This document shows, one piece after another, positions 1 to 7,963 of a stretch of 64,000 nucleotides of DNA. The translations under genes were made by a program, and so were the position numbers. The stretch covers positions 62,001 to 126,000 of the forward strand of contig NZ_JAGQCD010000001.1 in the NCBI RefSeq assembly GCF_024345975.1, given 5' to 3'. The notes beneath the pieces are model-generated. The model searched no databases, had not been told where the DNA came from, and saw nothing but the letters and a program-made list of their open reading frames with translations. This DNA is from Cyanobium sp. Cruz-8D1. Lineage in GTDB: Bacteria; Cyanobacteriota; Cyanobacteriia; PCC-6307; Cyanobiaceae. Each line of letters begins with the position of its first letter. The stretch's first letter is position 1.

Positions 1-669
1 CTGACGCCGGAGCGGTTTGTGGAGGAGGTGCTGGCCGAGCGGCTCCAGGCCCGGCGGATCGCCGTGGGGACCAACTTCCGCTTCGGGGTCGACCGCAGCG
101 GTGACGTCGACGATCTGGCCCGCATCGGCGCTGCCCTCGGCATCGACGTGCGGGTGCTGCCGATGCTGTGGGACGGGTCCGAGCGGGTGAGCAGCAGCCG
201 CATCCGGCGTGCCCTGGCGGCCGGCGACATCGAGGAGGCCGGGCGCCTGCTGGAGCGCCCCTACCGCTTCAGCGGCGCGGTGGTGCGGGGGCGGGGCCTG
301 GGCCGCCAGTTGGGCTGGCCCACCGCCAATCTGGCGGTGGACGGACGCAAGTTCCTGCCCCTGGAAGGGGTCTATGCGGCCCTGGCCTGGCGGGACGGCG
401 AGGACGAGGCGATGGCGGCGGTGATGAACCTCGGCCCCCAGCCCACGGTGGACCCCCTGGCTCCCTCGGCTGTTGAGGTGCACCTGCTGGAGCGAAAGCT
501 TGAGCTGGAGGGCTCCTGGTTGACCGTGCAGCCCTTGAAATTGTTACGGCGGCAGCAGGCGTTTGAGAGTCTCGAAGCCCTCAGCCGGCAGATCCGCCTG
601 GACGCCGACCGGGCTCTGGAGGATGGCCTCAGCCATGGCGGCCATGCATCGGCCCCGCCTCCCGGCTGA
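1..669 (+). CDS. ribF: Bifunctional riboflavin kinase / FAD synthetase, 3' part (5' end outside window)
   Basis: This is the C-terminal 222 residues of RibF, which phosphorylates riboflavin to FMN and adenylates FMN to FAD. The frame is open at base 1, so the first methionine at 19 is internal and the start lies upstream. The end of the FMN adenylyltransferase domain is visible, including the SSSRIR motif (fragment residues about 64-69). The riboflavin kinase barrel follows from about residue 86 with the GLGRQLGWPTANL motif (about 100-112) that binds flavin and nucleotide. It is cotranscribed in direction with thiE, so two cofactor pathways are adjacent. The family call is secure; only the missing 5' end is unknown. 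Confidence 0.93.
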   Translation: MTPERFVEEVLAERLQARRIAVGTNFRFGVDRSGDVDDLARIGAALGIDVRVLPMLWDGSERVSSSRIRRALAAGDIEEAGRLLERPYRFSGAVVRGRGLGRQLGWPTANLAVDGRKFLPLEGVYAALAWRDGEDEAMAAVMNLGPQPTVDPLAPSAVEVHLLERKLELEGSWLTVQPLKLLRRQQAFESLEALSRQIRLDADRALEDGLSHGGHASAPPPG

Positions 670-712
670 AGGACCCCTCCCATACCCTGGGAGCCCCGCC
701 TGTGCCGGTCCG

Positions 713-1816
713 GTGACGCCGCAGCCCCCAGTTCCGACGTCGTCCAACGGCAGCGAGCACGCCGCCATCGAACGGTTGCTGGATGCCAATCTCGATCGGG
801 CCCGGGAGGGGCTGCGGGTGCTGGAGGACTGGGCGCGCTTCGCCCTGGACCGTCCCGACCTGGTGGCCCGCAGCAAGGACCTGCGCCAGCGTCTGGGGCG
901 CCTCCACCAGACCCGCTACAAGCTGGCGCGGCACACCGCCACCGATTCCGCCGCCGGCATGGCCCATCCAGCCCAGGCCGAACGGCAGGACGGCGCCAGC
1001 GTGCTGGCCGCCAATGCGGGCCGGGTGCAGGAGGCCCTGCGGGTACTGGAGGAGTTCGGTCGGCTTGAGGATCCCCGGCTGGCGGCAGAGGCGGCGGCGA
1101 TCCGCTACGCCCTCTACGACCTGGAGGTGGATCTGCTCCAGGCCGGCCGCGGTGGCGACCAGCGCCGGGCCCTGCTGCGCCGCTGCCATCTGTATCTGGT
1201 CACCAGTCCGGTGGAGGGGCTGGAGTTGGTGGTGGCCGCTGCCCTGGCGGCGGGGGTGCGGCTGGTGCAGTATCGCGCCAAACCTGGGGACGGCCCCACC
1301 CCGGCAGGAGCCGCCCTCGATGACCGGAGCCGTTTTGCACAGGCGAGCGCCCTGCGCCAGCTCTGCCATCGCCATGGGGCCCTGTTTCTGGTCAATGACC
1401 GCATCGACCTCGCCTTGGCGGTAGGGGCCGATGGCGTGCACCTCGGTCAGGGCGACCTGCCGCCGGCCGTGGCCCGTCGCCTGCTGGGACCCGACCGGCT
1501 GATCGGTCGCAGCACCCACCGCCTCGAAGACCTTCGCCAGGCCGTCGCCGATGGTTGCGACTACGTCGGGGTGGGGCCCGTCAACGCCACGCCCACCAAG
1601 CCTGGCCGCGAGCCGGTGGGGCTGGCCTACGTGAGCCAGGCGGCGGCGGAGTGCCCCCTGCCCTTTTATGCCATCGGTGGCATCGATCGGGCCAACCTGG
1701 CTGTCGTACGCCAGGCCGGGGCGGAGCGTGTGGCCGTCGTGCGGGCGATCACCCAGGCAGGGGATCCCGGGGCCGCCGCGGCCGCCCTGCTGGCGGGGCT
1801 GGAGGCGCTGGCATGA
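713..1816 (+). CDS. thiE: Thiamine-phosphate synthase with cyanobacterial N-terminal extension
   Basis: The enzyme joins HMP pyrophosphate and hydroxyethylthiazole phosphate to make thiamine phosphate. The 367-residue protein has two parts. An N-terminal helical extension typical of cyanobacterial ThiE runs to about residue 155. The TIM-barrel ThiE domain begins near LYLVTS (160) and contains QYRAK (about 185), LVNDRIDLA, GVHLGQGDLP and GPVNATPTKPG (about 288). The GTG at 713 is chosen because it follows the ribF stop and precedes the conserved AIERLLDANLDRAREGLR segment. In-frame ATGs at 623, 635 and 644 overlap ribF and cannot be excluded. The stop overlaps the thiS start by four bases (ATGA), indicating translational coupling. 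Confidence 0.9.
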   Translation: MTPQPPVPTSSNGSEHAAIERLLDANLDRAREGLRVLEDWARFALDRPDLVARSKDLRQRLGRLHQTRYKLARHTATDSAAGMAHPAQAERQDGASVLAANAGRVQEALRVLEEFGRLEDPRLAAEAAAIRYALYDLEVDLLQAGRGGDQRRALLRRCHLYLVTSPVEGLELVVAAALAAGVRLVQYRAKPGDGPTPAGAALDDRSRFAQASALRQLCHRHGALFLVNDRIDLALAVGADGVHLGQGDLPPAVARRLLGPDRLIGRSTHRLEDLRQAVADGCDYVGVGPVNATPTKPGREPVGLAYVSQAAAECPLPFYAIGGIDRANLAVVRQAGAERVAVVRAITQAGDPGAAAAALLAGLEALA

Positions 1817-2052
1817 CGGAACCGGCAGCCGCGAAGGAGCCGGAGCCCCTGCTGCTGCGGGTCAACGGCGAAACGCGAGCCTGCCCGGCGGGCCTCTGCC
1901 TGGATGCTGTGCTGGTGTCCCTTGGCTACCAGCCGCGTCTGGTGGTGGTCGAGTTCAACGGCGAGATCCTGTCCAGGGAGCGCTGGGCCACCCAGTCTGT
2001 GGGGGAATCCGATGTGCTGGAGGTGGTCACCATCGTTGGGGGAGGTTCCTAG
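1813..2052 (+). CDS. thiS: Sulfur carrier protein ThiS
   Basis: ThiS is a ubiquitin-fold carrier that is adenylated and thiocarboxylated at its C-terminal glycine to deliver sulfur for the thiazole ring of thiamine. The 79-residue protein has the ThiS fold segments VVVEFNGEIL, RERWA and VGESDVLEVVTIVGG. It overlaps thiE by four bases. The C-terminus reads GGGS, with a serine after the glycines (codons GGA GGT TCC TAG). A canonical ThiS ends in the free diglycine, so processing or a variant mechanism would be needed. The N-terminus carries a short Glu/Pro-rich extension of about 13 residues. Confidence 0.9.
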   Translation: MTEPAAAKEPEPLLLRVNGETRACPAGLCLDAVLVSLGYQPRLVVVEFNGEILSRERWATQSVGESDVLEVVTIVGGGS

Positions 2053-2079
2053 ATTCCCGATATCAAAAGGTCACTGCAG

Positions 2080-3048
2080 ATGGGTTCCCGCTTGTTCAGG
2101 CGCCTGGCCGGTCTGATGGTCGTCCCCTTTCTGGTGGCGGGCCTGGTGATGGCGGCCCCCCAGCCGGCCCAGGCGGCCAGCGGCGGTCGGATCGGCGGCG
2201 GCAGCTTCCGATCTGCCCCTTCGATGCCCCGCAATTACGGCGGCGGTGGTGGCGGCTACCGGGGCAGCTATGGAGGCGGATACGGCGGCGGCTACCGGGG
2301 CGGCGGCATGGGTTTCCCCTTCATCGTGCCGATCTTCGGCTTCGGTGGCGGCGGGCTGTTCGGTTTCCTCATCCTGATGGCGGTGGCGGGCGTGGTGGTC
2401 AACGCCCTGCGCGGCGGGGGTGGTGGAGGTGGTGGGCCGGCCCTGGGCGGCTCCGGGTCTGGTCTGGCCTACAACCCCCGCCCCGACGGCCCTGTGGCGA
2501 TCGCCCAGATCCAGGTGGGTCTGCTGGCCTCCGCCCGCGACCTTCAGGACGATCTTCGCCGCCTGGCCAGCTCGTCCGATACCTCCAGCAGCTCCGGTCT
2601 TCAGCGGGTCCTGCAGGAAACCAGCCTCTCCCTGCTGCGCCACCCCGATCTCTGGGTGTACGCGAATGGCGAAGTCGGTCAGGTGCCTTTCGCCAGTGCC
2701 GAGTCCACCTTCAACCGGCTCTCGATGCAGGAACGCAGCAAGCTGGAGCGGGAACTCACGGCCAATGTGGCGGGGCGCCGTTTCAGCGAGCCGGCGCCCG
2801 TGGCCCCCGGGGCCAGTGACGCCGCCAGCGATTTCATTGTGGTCACCCTGTTGGTGGCCAGCCGTAAGGGGCTGGCGATCAAAGGGGCCCGCTCCGCCGA
2901 AGACCTGCGCGATTCGCTCCAGAAACTCGGCGCGCTCGGTGCGGATGACCTGATTGCCCTGGAGGTGATCTGGCAGCCGGAAGGGGCTGGAGAAGTGCTC
3001 AGCACCGAACAGGTGATCACCGCCTATCCGAATCTGCAGCACCTCTGA
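2080..3048 (+). CDS. DUF1517 family membrane protein
   Basis: This is a 322-residue cyanobacterial and plastid-lineage membrane protein of unknown function. A signal-like hydrophobic stretch (about residues 9-30) ends in AQAA. A Gly/Tyr/Arg-rich linker (about 32-80) follows, then a hydrophobic, glycine-rich membrane segment (about 82-110), and a soluble C-terminal domain rich in Ser and charged residues. This order of signal, glycine-rich linker, membrane helix and DUF1517 domain is standard for the family. ATG at 2080 lies 27 bases after thiS. A HIP1 palindrome occurs within the gene at 2496-2505. No enzymatic role can be assigned. Confidence 0.85.
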   Translation: MGSRLFRRLAGLMVVPFLVAGLVMAAPQPAQAASGGRIGGGSFRSAPSMPRNYGGGGGGYRGSYGGGYGGGYRGGGMGFPFIVPIFGFGGGGLFGFLILMAVAGVVVNALRGGGGGGGGPALGGSGSGLAYNPRPDGPVAIAQIQVGLLASARDLQDDLRRLASSSDTSSSSGLQRVLQETSLSLLRHPDLWVYANGEVGQVPFASAESTFNRLSMQERSKLERELTANVAGRRFSEPAPVAPGASDAASDFIVVTLLVASRKGLAIKGARSAEDLRDSLQKLGALGADDLIALEVIWQPEGAGEVLSTEQVITAYPNLQHL

Positions 3049-3080
3049 GCACCCCGCCTTGTCAGGCCGGATGCGGTGCT
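3048..3080 (+). other. Hairpin at the end of the DUF1517 gene
   Basis: AGCACC (3048-3053) can pair with GGTGCT (3075-3080), with a second short GCC/GGC helix around TTGTCA inside. No T-run follows, so this is at best a weak terminator or an attenuator. The likely GTG start of the next small ORF lies in the 3' arm. Confidence 0.35.
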
Positions 3081-3270
3081 TCACACTGCGCCTGATAAGC
3101 CGCAGGCACCGAGGCTTCCCCATCGGATCAACTGGATCAATACACCGATCCTGATCGAGGCGATTGAGTGCTACGAGCAGGGCCGTCTGCCCCGCTCTCT
3201 CACCCTGTGGCTCAAGACCTTGCTGGAAATCGAGGCCCCGCCGCCGGGGCCCCTGCTGGCAGGCGGCTGA
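3076..3270 (+). CDS. Small conserved-looking hypothetical protein
   Basis: This is a 64-residue ORF with a GTG start. The core, from RINWINTPILIEAIE to SLTLWLKTLLE, is a well-formed amphipathic helix pattern rather than the Arg/Pro/Ala composition of noise frames in this genome, which suggests a real gene. It resembles small uncharacterised picocyanobacterial proteins, but I cannot name a family. It sits tail to tail with larB, whose stop is the next base (3271). The start is uncertain because the GTG lies in a possible hairpin and no strong ribosome binding site is visible. Confidence 0.55.
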   Translation: MLHTAPDKPQAPRLPHRINWINTPILIEAIECYEQGRLPRSLTLWLKTLLEIEAPPPGPLLAGG

Positions 3271-3963
3271 TCAGTCGGCTCTTCCCAGCTGCAGGATCCG
3301 CAGGGCTGCCATGGCGGCTCCATAGCCGTTGTCGATGTTCACAACGGTGAGCCCTGGGGCGCAGCTGGCCAGCATGCCCATCAGGGCCGCCTGGCCCCCG
3401 GCACTGACCCCGTAGCCGACCGCCACCGGCACCCCGATCACCGGTTGGGGCAGCAGCCCCGCCAACACGGTGGGCAGGGCTCCCTCCATCCCGGCGCAGG
3501 CGATCAGCACCTTGGCCCGGCGCAGCCCCTCCAGCTCCGCCAACAGACGATGCAGCCCAGCCACGCCCACATCCAGCACGAGGTCGCTGGCCACCCCATG
3601 GCAGGCCAGGGCCAGCCGGGCCTCCGAGGCCACGGCCAGGTCGCTGCTGCCGCCGCTGAGCACCGCCACCCGCCCGAAGGCCGGATCGGCTGGCGGCGGC
3701 GTGGGCCAGGTGAGGCAGCGGGCCAGGGGATGGTGCTTCGGCAGCGGGACGTCCCCATCGCTGCCGAGCTGGTCCGCCAGCTGTCGCTCCACCGCCGCGG
3801 CCTTCTCCGCCGAGACCCGCGTGACCAGGGCCAGTTCGCCGGCCTGGCGCAGCCCCAGCAGCACGGCGGTGATCTGGTCGGCACTCTTGTGCTCGCCCCA
3901 CACCGCTTCCACCATGCCAAGCCGTTGGCGGCGGCCCAGGTCGAGCCGGACGTCCTCGCTCAC
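3271..3963 (-). CDS. larB: LarB-like / PurE-related carboxylase family protein
   Basis: This is a 230-residue protein whose C-terminal half is a PurE-like fold. Visible motifs are VLSGGSSDLAVASEA, ACAGMEGALPTVLAGL and GYGVSAGGQAALMGML, followed by the NIDNGYGAA tail seen in LarB. LarB carboxylates and hydrolyses nicotinic acid adenine dinucleotide on the way to the nickel-pincer cofactor of lactate racemase. No larC, larE or larA is present in the window, so the biochemical role here is open. The GTG start at 3963 gives a four-base GTGA overlap with the upstream TIGR03792 gene. An in-frame extension to 4137 is rejected because its residues are low-complexity Gly/Arg/Pro. Confidence 0.82.
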   Translation of the reverse strand: MSEDVRLDLGRRQRLGMVEAVWGEHKSADQITAVLLGLRQAGELALVTRVSAEKAAAVERQLADQLGSDGDVPLPKHHPLARCLTWPTPPPADPAFGRVAVLSGGSSDLAVASEARLALACHGVASDLVLDVGVAGLHRLLAELEGLRRAKVLIACAGMEGALPTVLAGLLPQPVIGVPVAVGYGVSAGGQAALMGMLASCAPGLTVVNIDNGYGAAMAALRILQLGRAD

Positions 3964-4463
3964 CGCAGCTCCTCGGCAGCCGCGGCCGGGGTCAGGCCCA
4001 CCCATTCCAGTTCGCCGGCGTAGAGCAGGGGAAAGGGGTTGGCGGCGGTCGGGCTCGCCTGGGCCAGGACCCGGCGCGCCGCGGCCTCGAACTGGCCCTG
4101 CACCACGTCGATGTCGCTTTTGGGAATGGCCAGCCACTGGCGGCGGCTGTGCCAGCGGATCAGCAGCAGGCCCTCCTCCCGTTCGGCGTCCCAGAGCAGA
4201 TCCCTGCCGAGGAAGCCGTCCTGGCGCCGCAGCCAGGGCCCCCAGCTCTCCTGCTCCGCCTGCAGCCAGGCCCTCTGGGTGCCGGCCGGCACCTTCAATC
4301 TGAGCTGTTCCACCACCACCGCTGCGGCAGCTTCGCTCCCGCCTTGGCCGCCGCGCTGGGGGCTGAGGGCGCCGGCATTGTCAGGAAGGCCGGCCAGCAC
4401 AAGAACCACCAGGCAGAAACTGGCCAGCAAGCTAGCCAGCTGGCTCAGGGGGGCACGGGTCAT
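3960..4463 (-). CDS. TIGR03792 family protein (exported, function unknown)
   Basis: This is a 167-residue cyanobacterial protein. It has an N-terminal signal or anchor (about residues 8-30, [18 protein letters not shown]) followed by a compact domain containing [46 protein letters not shown] and [13 protein letters not shown]. The domain resembles antibiotic-biosynthesis-monooxygenase-type dimeric barrels. That comparison is inference from spacing only. ATG at 4463 overlaps the ispF stop by four bases and its own stop overlaps larB, so it sits in the middle of a coupled operon. No enzymatic residues can be named. Confidence 0.75.
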   Translation of the reverse strand: MTRAPLSQLASLLASFCLVVLVLAGLPDNAGALSPQRGGQGGSEAAAAVVVEQLRLKVPAGTQRAWLQAEQESWGPWLRRQDGFLGRDLLWDAEREEGLLLIRWHSRRQWLAIPKSDIDVVQGQFEAAARRVLAQASPTAANPFPLLYAGELEWVGLTPAAAAEELR

Positions 4464-4945
4464 GGCTGGTGCAGCAAGGCCACGGCATGGCAGGCGATGC
4501 CCTCCTCCCGTCCGGTGGGCCCGAGGCCCTCGTTGGTGGTCGCCTTGACGCCCACCTGCTCGGGAGCCAGGCCCAGGCGGCCGGCGATGGCCTCCCGCAT
4601 GGCGGCGATGTGGGGCTTGAGGCGGGGGCGCTCTGCCACCACCACCGTGTCGACATTGAGCACCTGCCAGCCCCGTTCCGTCACCAGCTCCATCACCTTC
4701 TCGAGCAGCACCAGGCTGTCGGCCCCGCGCCAGCGCTCGTCCTCCGGAGGGAAGTGGGTGCCGATGTCCCCGAGGCTGAGGGCCCCCAGCAGGGCATCCA
4801 TCAGGGCGTGCACGAGCACATCGGCGTCGCTGTGGCCCGCCAGCCCCAGGCTGTCCGGATGCTCCAGACGCACGCCACCCAGGATCAGGGGACGACCGGG
4901 TGCGAGCCGGTGGATGTCGTAGCCGTTGCCGATGCGCAGCTGCAT
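4460..4945 (-). CDS. ispF: 2-C-methyl-D-erythritol 2,4-cyclodiphosphate synthase
   Basis: IspF closes the cyclic diphosphate in the MEP isoprenoid pathway, which feeds chlorophyll side chains, carotenoids and quinones. The 161-residue protein has the family signature from the start: GNGYDIHRL with metal ligands Asp10 and His12, GGVRLEH, the [19 protein letters not shown] motif with the third metal-binding histidine, and DIGTHFPP. The C-terminal KATTNEGLG motif completes the set. ATG at 4945 gives the normal family length. An upstream in-frame methionine at 5023 would add 26 proline-rich residues and overlap trmD. Confidence 0.96.
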   Translation of the reverse strand: MQLRIGNGYDIHRLAPGRPLILGGVRLEHPDSLGLAGHSDADVLVHALMDALLGALSLGDIGTHFPPEDERWRGADSLVLLEKVMELVTERGWQVLNVDTVVVAERPRLKPHIAAMREAIAGRLGLAPEQVGVKATTNEGLGPTGREEGIACHAVALLHQP

Positions 4946-4998
4946 GGGGGGCCGTAGGGGCGGATCCAGTTTGGCCGGTCTGGGGGTGAGCGCGGGCG

Positions 4999-5694
4999 TC
5001 AGGGGTTCTGCTCCGCCTGCCACAGGGCCAGCAGGTCGGCGCGCCGCTCGCGGGTGCGGGCCACCTGCTGCTCCTGGCGCCAGCGGGCGATGGCGCCGTG
5101 GTCACCGCTGCGCAACACCTCCGGCACCGCCAGGCCGCGGAACTCCGCCGGCCGGGTGTAATGGGGGTGCTCGAGCAGCAGGCCACTGTGGCTTTCCGCT
5201 TCGAGGCAGTCCGGCGATCCCACGGTGCCCGGCAGCAGCCGCACCACGCCGCTGATCACCACCAGGGCGGGAAGTTCGCCGCCGGTAAGCACGAAGTCTC
5301 CCAGGGACACCTCCTCGTCCGCCAGGGGGCGAATGCGTTCATCAAAGCCCTCGTAGTGCCCACAGAGCAGCACCAGCTGGTCGTACTCGCTCGCCCAGCG
5401 GCGCAGGTCTCGCTGGTGCAGCGGCTGGCCCTGGGGGCTCATCAGCAGCACCCGACGCCGGGGCAGCACCGGAATCGCCTCGAAGGCGGCGTAGACAGGC
5501 TCGGGCTTGAGCACCATGCCGGCGCCGCCGCCATAGGGAACATCGTCCACCTTGCGGTAGCGATCCGTGGCGTGATCGCGGGGGTTGTGGGCGTGGACCT
5601 CGGCGATGCCGGCCGCGAAGGCACGGCCGATCACCCCCTGCCCCAGCAGGGGTGTGCAGGCGTCCGGCACCAGGCTGACCACGTCGAAGCGCAT
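4999..5694 (-). CDS. trmD: tRNA (guanine-N1)-methyltransferase
   Basis: TrmD methylates G37 of tRNAs reading codons that begin with C, preventing +1 frameshifts, and uses S-adenosylmethionine bound in a trefoil knot. The 231-residue protein begins MRFDVVSL and carries [22 protein letters not shown] and [27 protein letters not shown], which form the knot and catalytic region. ATG at 5694 is the family start. The longer frame back to 5970 overlaps cpcS and has no TrmD character. It lies 7 bases downstream of cpcS and 53 bases upstream of ispF, so it is probably cotranscribed with both. Confidence 0.96.
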   Translation of the reverse strand: MRFDVVSLVPDACTPLLGQGVIGRAFAAGIAEVHAHNPRDHATDRYRKVDDVPYGGGAGMVLKPEPVYAAFEAIPVLPRRRVLLMSPQGQPLHQRDLRRWASEYDQLVLLCGHYEGFDERIRPLADEEVSLGDFVLTGGELPALVVISGVVRLLPGTVGSPDCLEAESHSGLLLEHPHYTRPAEFRGLAVPEVLRSGDHGAIARWRQEQQVARTRERRADLLALWQAEQNP

Positions 5695-5701
5695 GGTGGG
5701 C

Positions 5702-6235
5702 TCAGCCGGCAGGTCGGCTGAGCCGCCGGATCTCGGAGCTGAAGCTGGCCCGGCCCGGGCGGCCGTCGGGGTGGTGTTCCACGCTGCTGCGCAGACGCAG
5801 ATTCGCCTTGGTGAACCAGATCCTTTCCCGCACCGAGATCCCGGCCCGCGCACTGGTGAGCTCCAGGCTGCCATCCGGCCAGAGCTGCCAACGACCCGTG
5901 CTGACGGCCCCGTCCGGGGCCTGGCCCTCGAAGCCACCGTCGGGGTGAAACAGCAGCCGGTGGCGGCCACCGCTGGGCGGGGTGATCTCCAGCCCCCCAG
6001 GCCCCTCGATGTCCTCCGGAGTCAGGTAGGTCACCTGCAGGTCACCGCGCTCGGAACTGTGCCAGCTGACCTCCTCCTCCTCGGCCTGTCGGGCCTCGCC
6101 TGCGGCCTCCTCCAGGCTGAAGCGACTGCGCAGAGAAAGCCAGTCCCCGGCGCAGAAGGCCAGAAAGGCCGCGATCGTCTCGGGCGGGAAGCGGCCGATC
6201 GTCGCTGGGGTGGGAGGCTCGGTCGCGTTGGTCAC
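5702..6235 (-). CDS. cpcS: Phycobiliprotein lyase, CpcS/CpeS type
   Basis: Members of this family attach phycocyanobilin or related bilins to cysteine 84-type sites of phycobiliproteins and adopt a lipocalin-like barrel. The 177-residue length is normal. Typical features are the N-terminal FLAFCAGDWLSLRSRFSLEE, a middle strand set with GRWQLWPDGSLELTS, the RERIWFTKANLRLRSSV strand, and the C-terminal ASFSSEIRRLSRP ending. It shows that the host makes phycobilisomes. It lies between era and trmD in a minus-strand run. The exact subgroup (CpcS-I, CpcS-III or CpeS) and the bilin specificity cannot be set from sequence alone. Confidence 0.88.
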   Translation of the reverse strand: MTNATEPPTPATIGRFPPETIAAFLAFCAGDWLSLRSRFSLEEAAGEARQAEEEEVSWHSSERGDLQVTYLTPEDIEGPGGLEITPPSGGRHRLLFHPDGGFEGQAPDGAVSTGRWQLWPDGSLELTSARAGISVRERIWFTKANLRLRSSVEHHPDGRPGRASFSSEIRRLSRPAG

Positions 6236-6321
6236 GGCGGGGGCGGCGGGAGATCGGGGCCGGTGGACCCGGTTGGGATCTTCGCAAACCCCCAGCCAGC
6301 AGGTTCGGTGCGCCGGCGCCC

Positions 6322-7311
6322 TCAGTCGCCGCGGTAGCCCAGCTCCGCCAGCCGGCCTGGATGGCTGCGCCAGTTGGGCACCACCTTGACGAACAGTTCC
6401 AGGTACACCGGGCCGTCAAACACCTTCTGCATCTGCAGCCTTGCCCCCTGGCCGATGGCCTTGAGCATCTGACCGCCCTTGCCGATCAGGATTCCCTTCT
6501 GGCTGCTGCGCTCCACCAGCACGGTGGCCAGCACGGCGGTGCGCTCCTTGCCTTTGACCTTGCCCTCATCCTCCACGATCCGCTCGATCCGCACCGCCAC
6601 CGAGTGGGGCACCTCTTCCCGGGTGAGGGTCAGCACCTGTTCACGGATCAGCTCCGCCAGCAACAACTGCTCTGGCTGGTCACTGACCGTATCGGCCGGG
6701 TACAGCAGCGGCCCCGGGGGCAGATCGGCGGCCAGGGCCTCCACCAGGGCCTGGCAGCCGTCGCCGTTGAGGGCGCTGCAGGGGTGCAGGGGCCAGGCGA
6801 CGGGGCGATCGTCTGACGCCGCGAGCATCTCCCGGTAGGTGGCGGCCAGATCCTCGGCATCGGCCCCCACCCGGTCGCTCTTGTTGAGGGCCACATGCAC
6901 TGGAATCCTGCAGTGGCGCAGCAGGTCGACGATGAAGCCGTCGCCGCGCCCGGCTGGCTGGCTGGCGTCCACCAGCAGCAGCACCACATCCACCTCGCCG
7001 ATGGCTCCCCGGGCACTCTGCACCAGGCGCTCCCCCAGCAGATGGTGGGGTTTGTGGATGCCCGGGGTGTCCAGCAGGATCAGCTGGGCCGCGGGGGTGG
7101 TCAGGATGGCGCGCAGCCGGTTGCGGGTGGTCTGGGCCACGGGGGAGGTGATCGCCACCTTCTGGCCCACCAGCTGATTCAGCAGGGTGGACTTGCCCAC
7201 ATTGGGCCGTCCGATCAGGGCCACGAAGCCGGAGCGGAAGGGAGCTCCTTCCGTGCTGCCGTCGTCGGGCTGGGCGTCGCCGGGGCTGGCGGTCGGGGTG
7301 CTCGGGTCCAT
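6322..7311 (-). CDS. era: Ribosome-assembly GTPase Era
   Basis: Era binds the 3' end of 16S rRNA and helps mature the 30S subunit. The 329-residue protein has the G1 motif GRPNVGKST starting near residue 34, the switch region ending in TTRNRLRAI, the G3 motif DTPGIHKP, the G4 motif NKSD and a C-terminal KH domain with GKGGQMLKAIG. The ATG at 7311 starts a short acidic/Pro/Ser leader before the G domain. The in-frame extension to 7431 overlaps the divergent gene and is not Era-like. A 46-base gap separates it from the divergent plus-strand gene at 7358. Confidence 0.96.
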   Translation of the reverse strand: MDPSTPTASPGDAQPDDGSTEGAPFRSGFVALIGRPNVGKSTLLNQLVGQKVAITSPVAQTTRNRLRAILTTPAAQLILLDTPGIHKPHHLLGERLVQSARGAIGEVDVVLLLVDASQPAGRGDGFIVDLLRHCRIPVHVALNKSDRVGADAEDLAATYREMLAASDDRPVAWPLHPCSALNGDGCQALVEALAADLPPGPLLYPADTVSDQPEQLLLAELIREQVLTLTREEVPHSVAVRIERIVEDEGKVKGKERTAVLATVLVERSSQKGILIGKGGQMLKAIGQGARLQMQKVFDGPVYLELFVKVVPNWRSHPGRLAELGYRGD

Positions 7312-7357
7312 AGCCTCAACACTGCCAGTCCAAGGGCCGCGCCGCCCGCCTTTCGCC

Positions 7358-7963
7358 ATGACCGATGCCGCCCCCGTCAACGAGACCGCACAGCCCGTCT
7401 CCCCCCTGGCGCCAAGTTTTCCCCAGGCCATGGAGCTCGCCGCTCACTGGATCGGCCTCTGGGAGGGCGGGGAGCTCAGTGATGAAGTGCTGGCCGATCG
7501 GGTCGGGGAACTGGTGGCGAGCCGGGATGGCGCCCGCGGTTTCTTCGTGGTGAGCCTTACCGGCGAGGCCCCGTTGCTCGACCGTCTGCCGGAGGCCCTG
7601 GTGACCGCCCTGCGCCAGGCCGGGGCAGGGGTGGTGGATCTCACCGCCCGCAATCTGGCCATGAGTACGGCCATGGTCCTGCACCACCAGCGTTCGGGTG
7701 ATCAGGAACACCAGGCCGGCTCGGAACGGGTGCAGCAGCGCAGCACCGAACTGCTCCGGCACCTGGAACCCATCGCCGTGAAGCAACGGCTGGAAACCCT
7801 GCTGGCGGCTGCAGCGGAGCAGGCTGACAGCGATGAGGCCGTGCTGGAGGACCGGACCTTCCTCGATCGTTGGGGATATGACCTGGAACAGCGTCAGGCC
7901 ATTGCTGCCGCGATTGAGGCGGTGGCCGAGGCCGGTGCAGACCTTCTGGGGATCAGAACCTGA
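7358..7963 (+). CDS. Conserved-looking cyanobacterial hypothetical protein
   Basis: This is a 201-residue soluble protein, mostly helical, with an acidic N-terminal half (ELAAHWIGLWEGGELSDEVLADRVGELVA) and a helical C-terminal part rich in Ala, Glu and Gln. The segment GARGFFVVSLTGEAPLLDRLPEALVTALR looks like a conserved core. I do not recognise a named domain. ATG at 7358 is preferred over an upstream in-frame start at 7187, which would lie inside era. It is divergent from era and its last 11 bases overlap tail to tail with the outer-membrane gene at 7953. It marks the left border of the polysaccharide island. Confidence 0.75.
   Translation: MTDAAPVNETAQPVSPLAPSFPQAMELAAHWIGLWEGGELSDEVLADRVGELVASRDGARGFFVVSLTGEAPLLDRLPEALVTALRQAGAGVVDLTARNLAMSTAMVLHHQRSGDQEHQAGSERVQQRSTELLRHLEPIAVKQRLETLLAAAAEQADSDEAVLEDRTFLDRWGYDLEQRQAIAAAIEAVAEAGADLLGIRT

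Noticed and set aside
600-800. TPP riboswitch before thiE
   Set aside because: No TPP-aptamer core such as CUGAGA or ACCUGA was found, and the space between ribF and thiE is too short.
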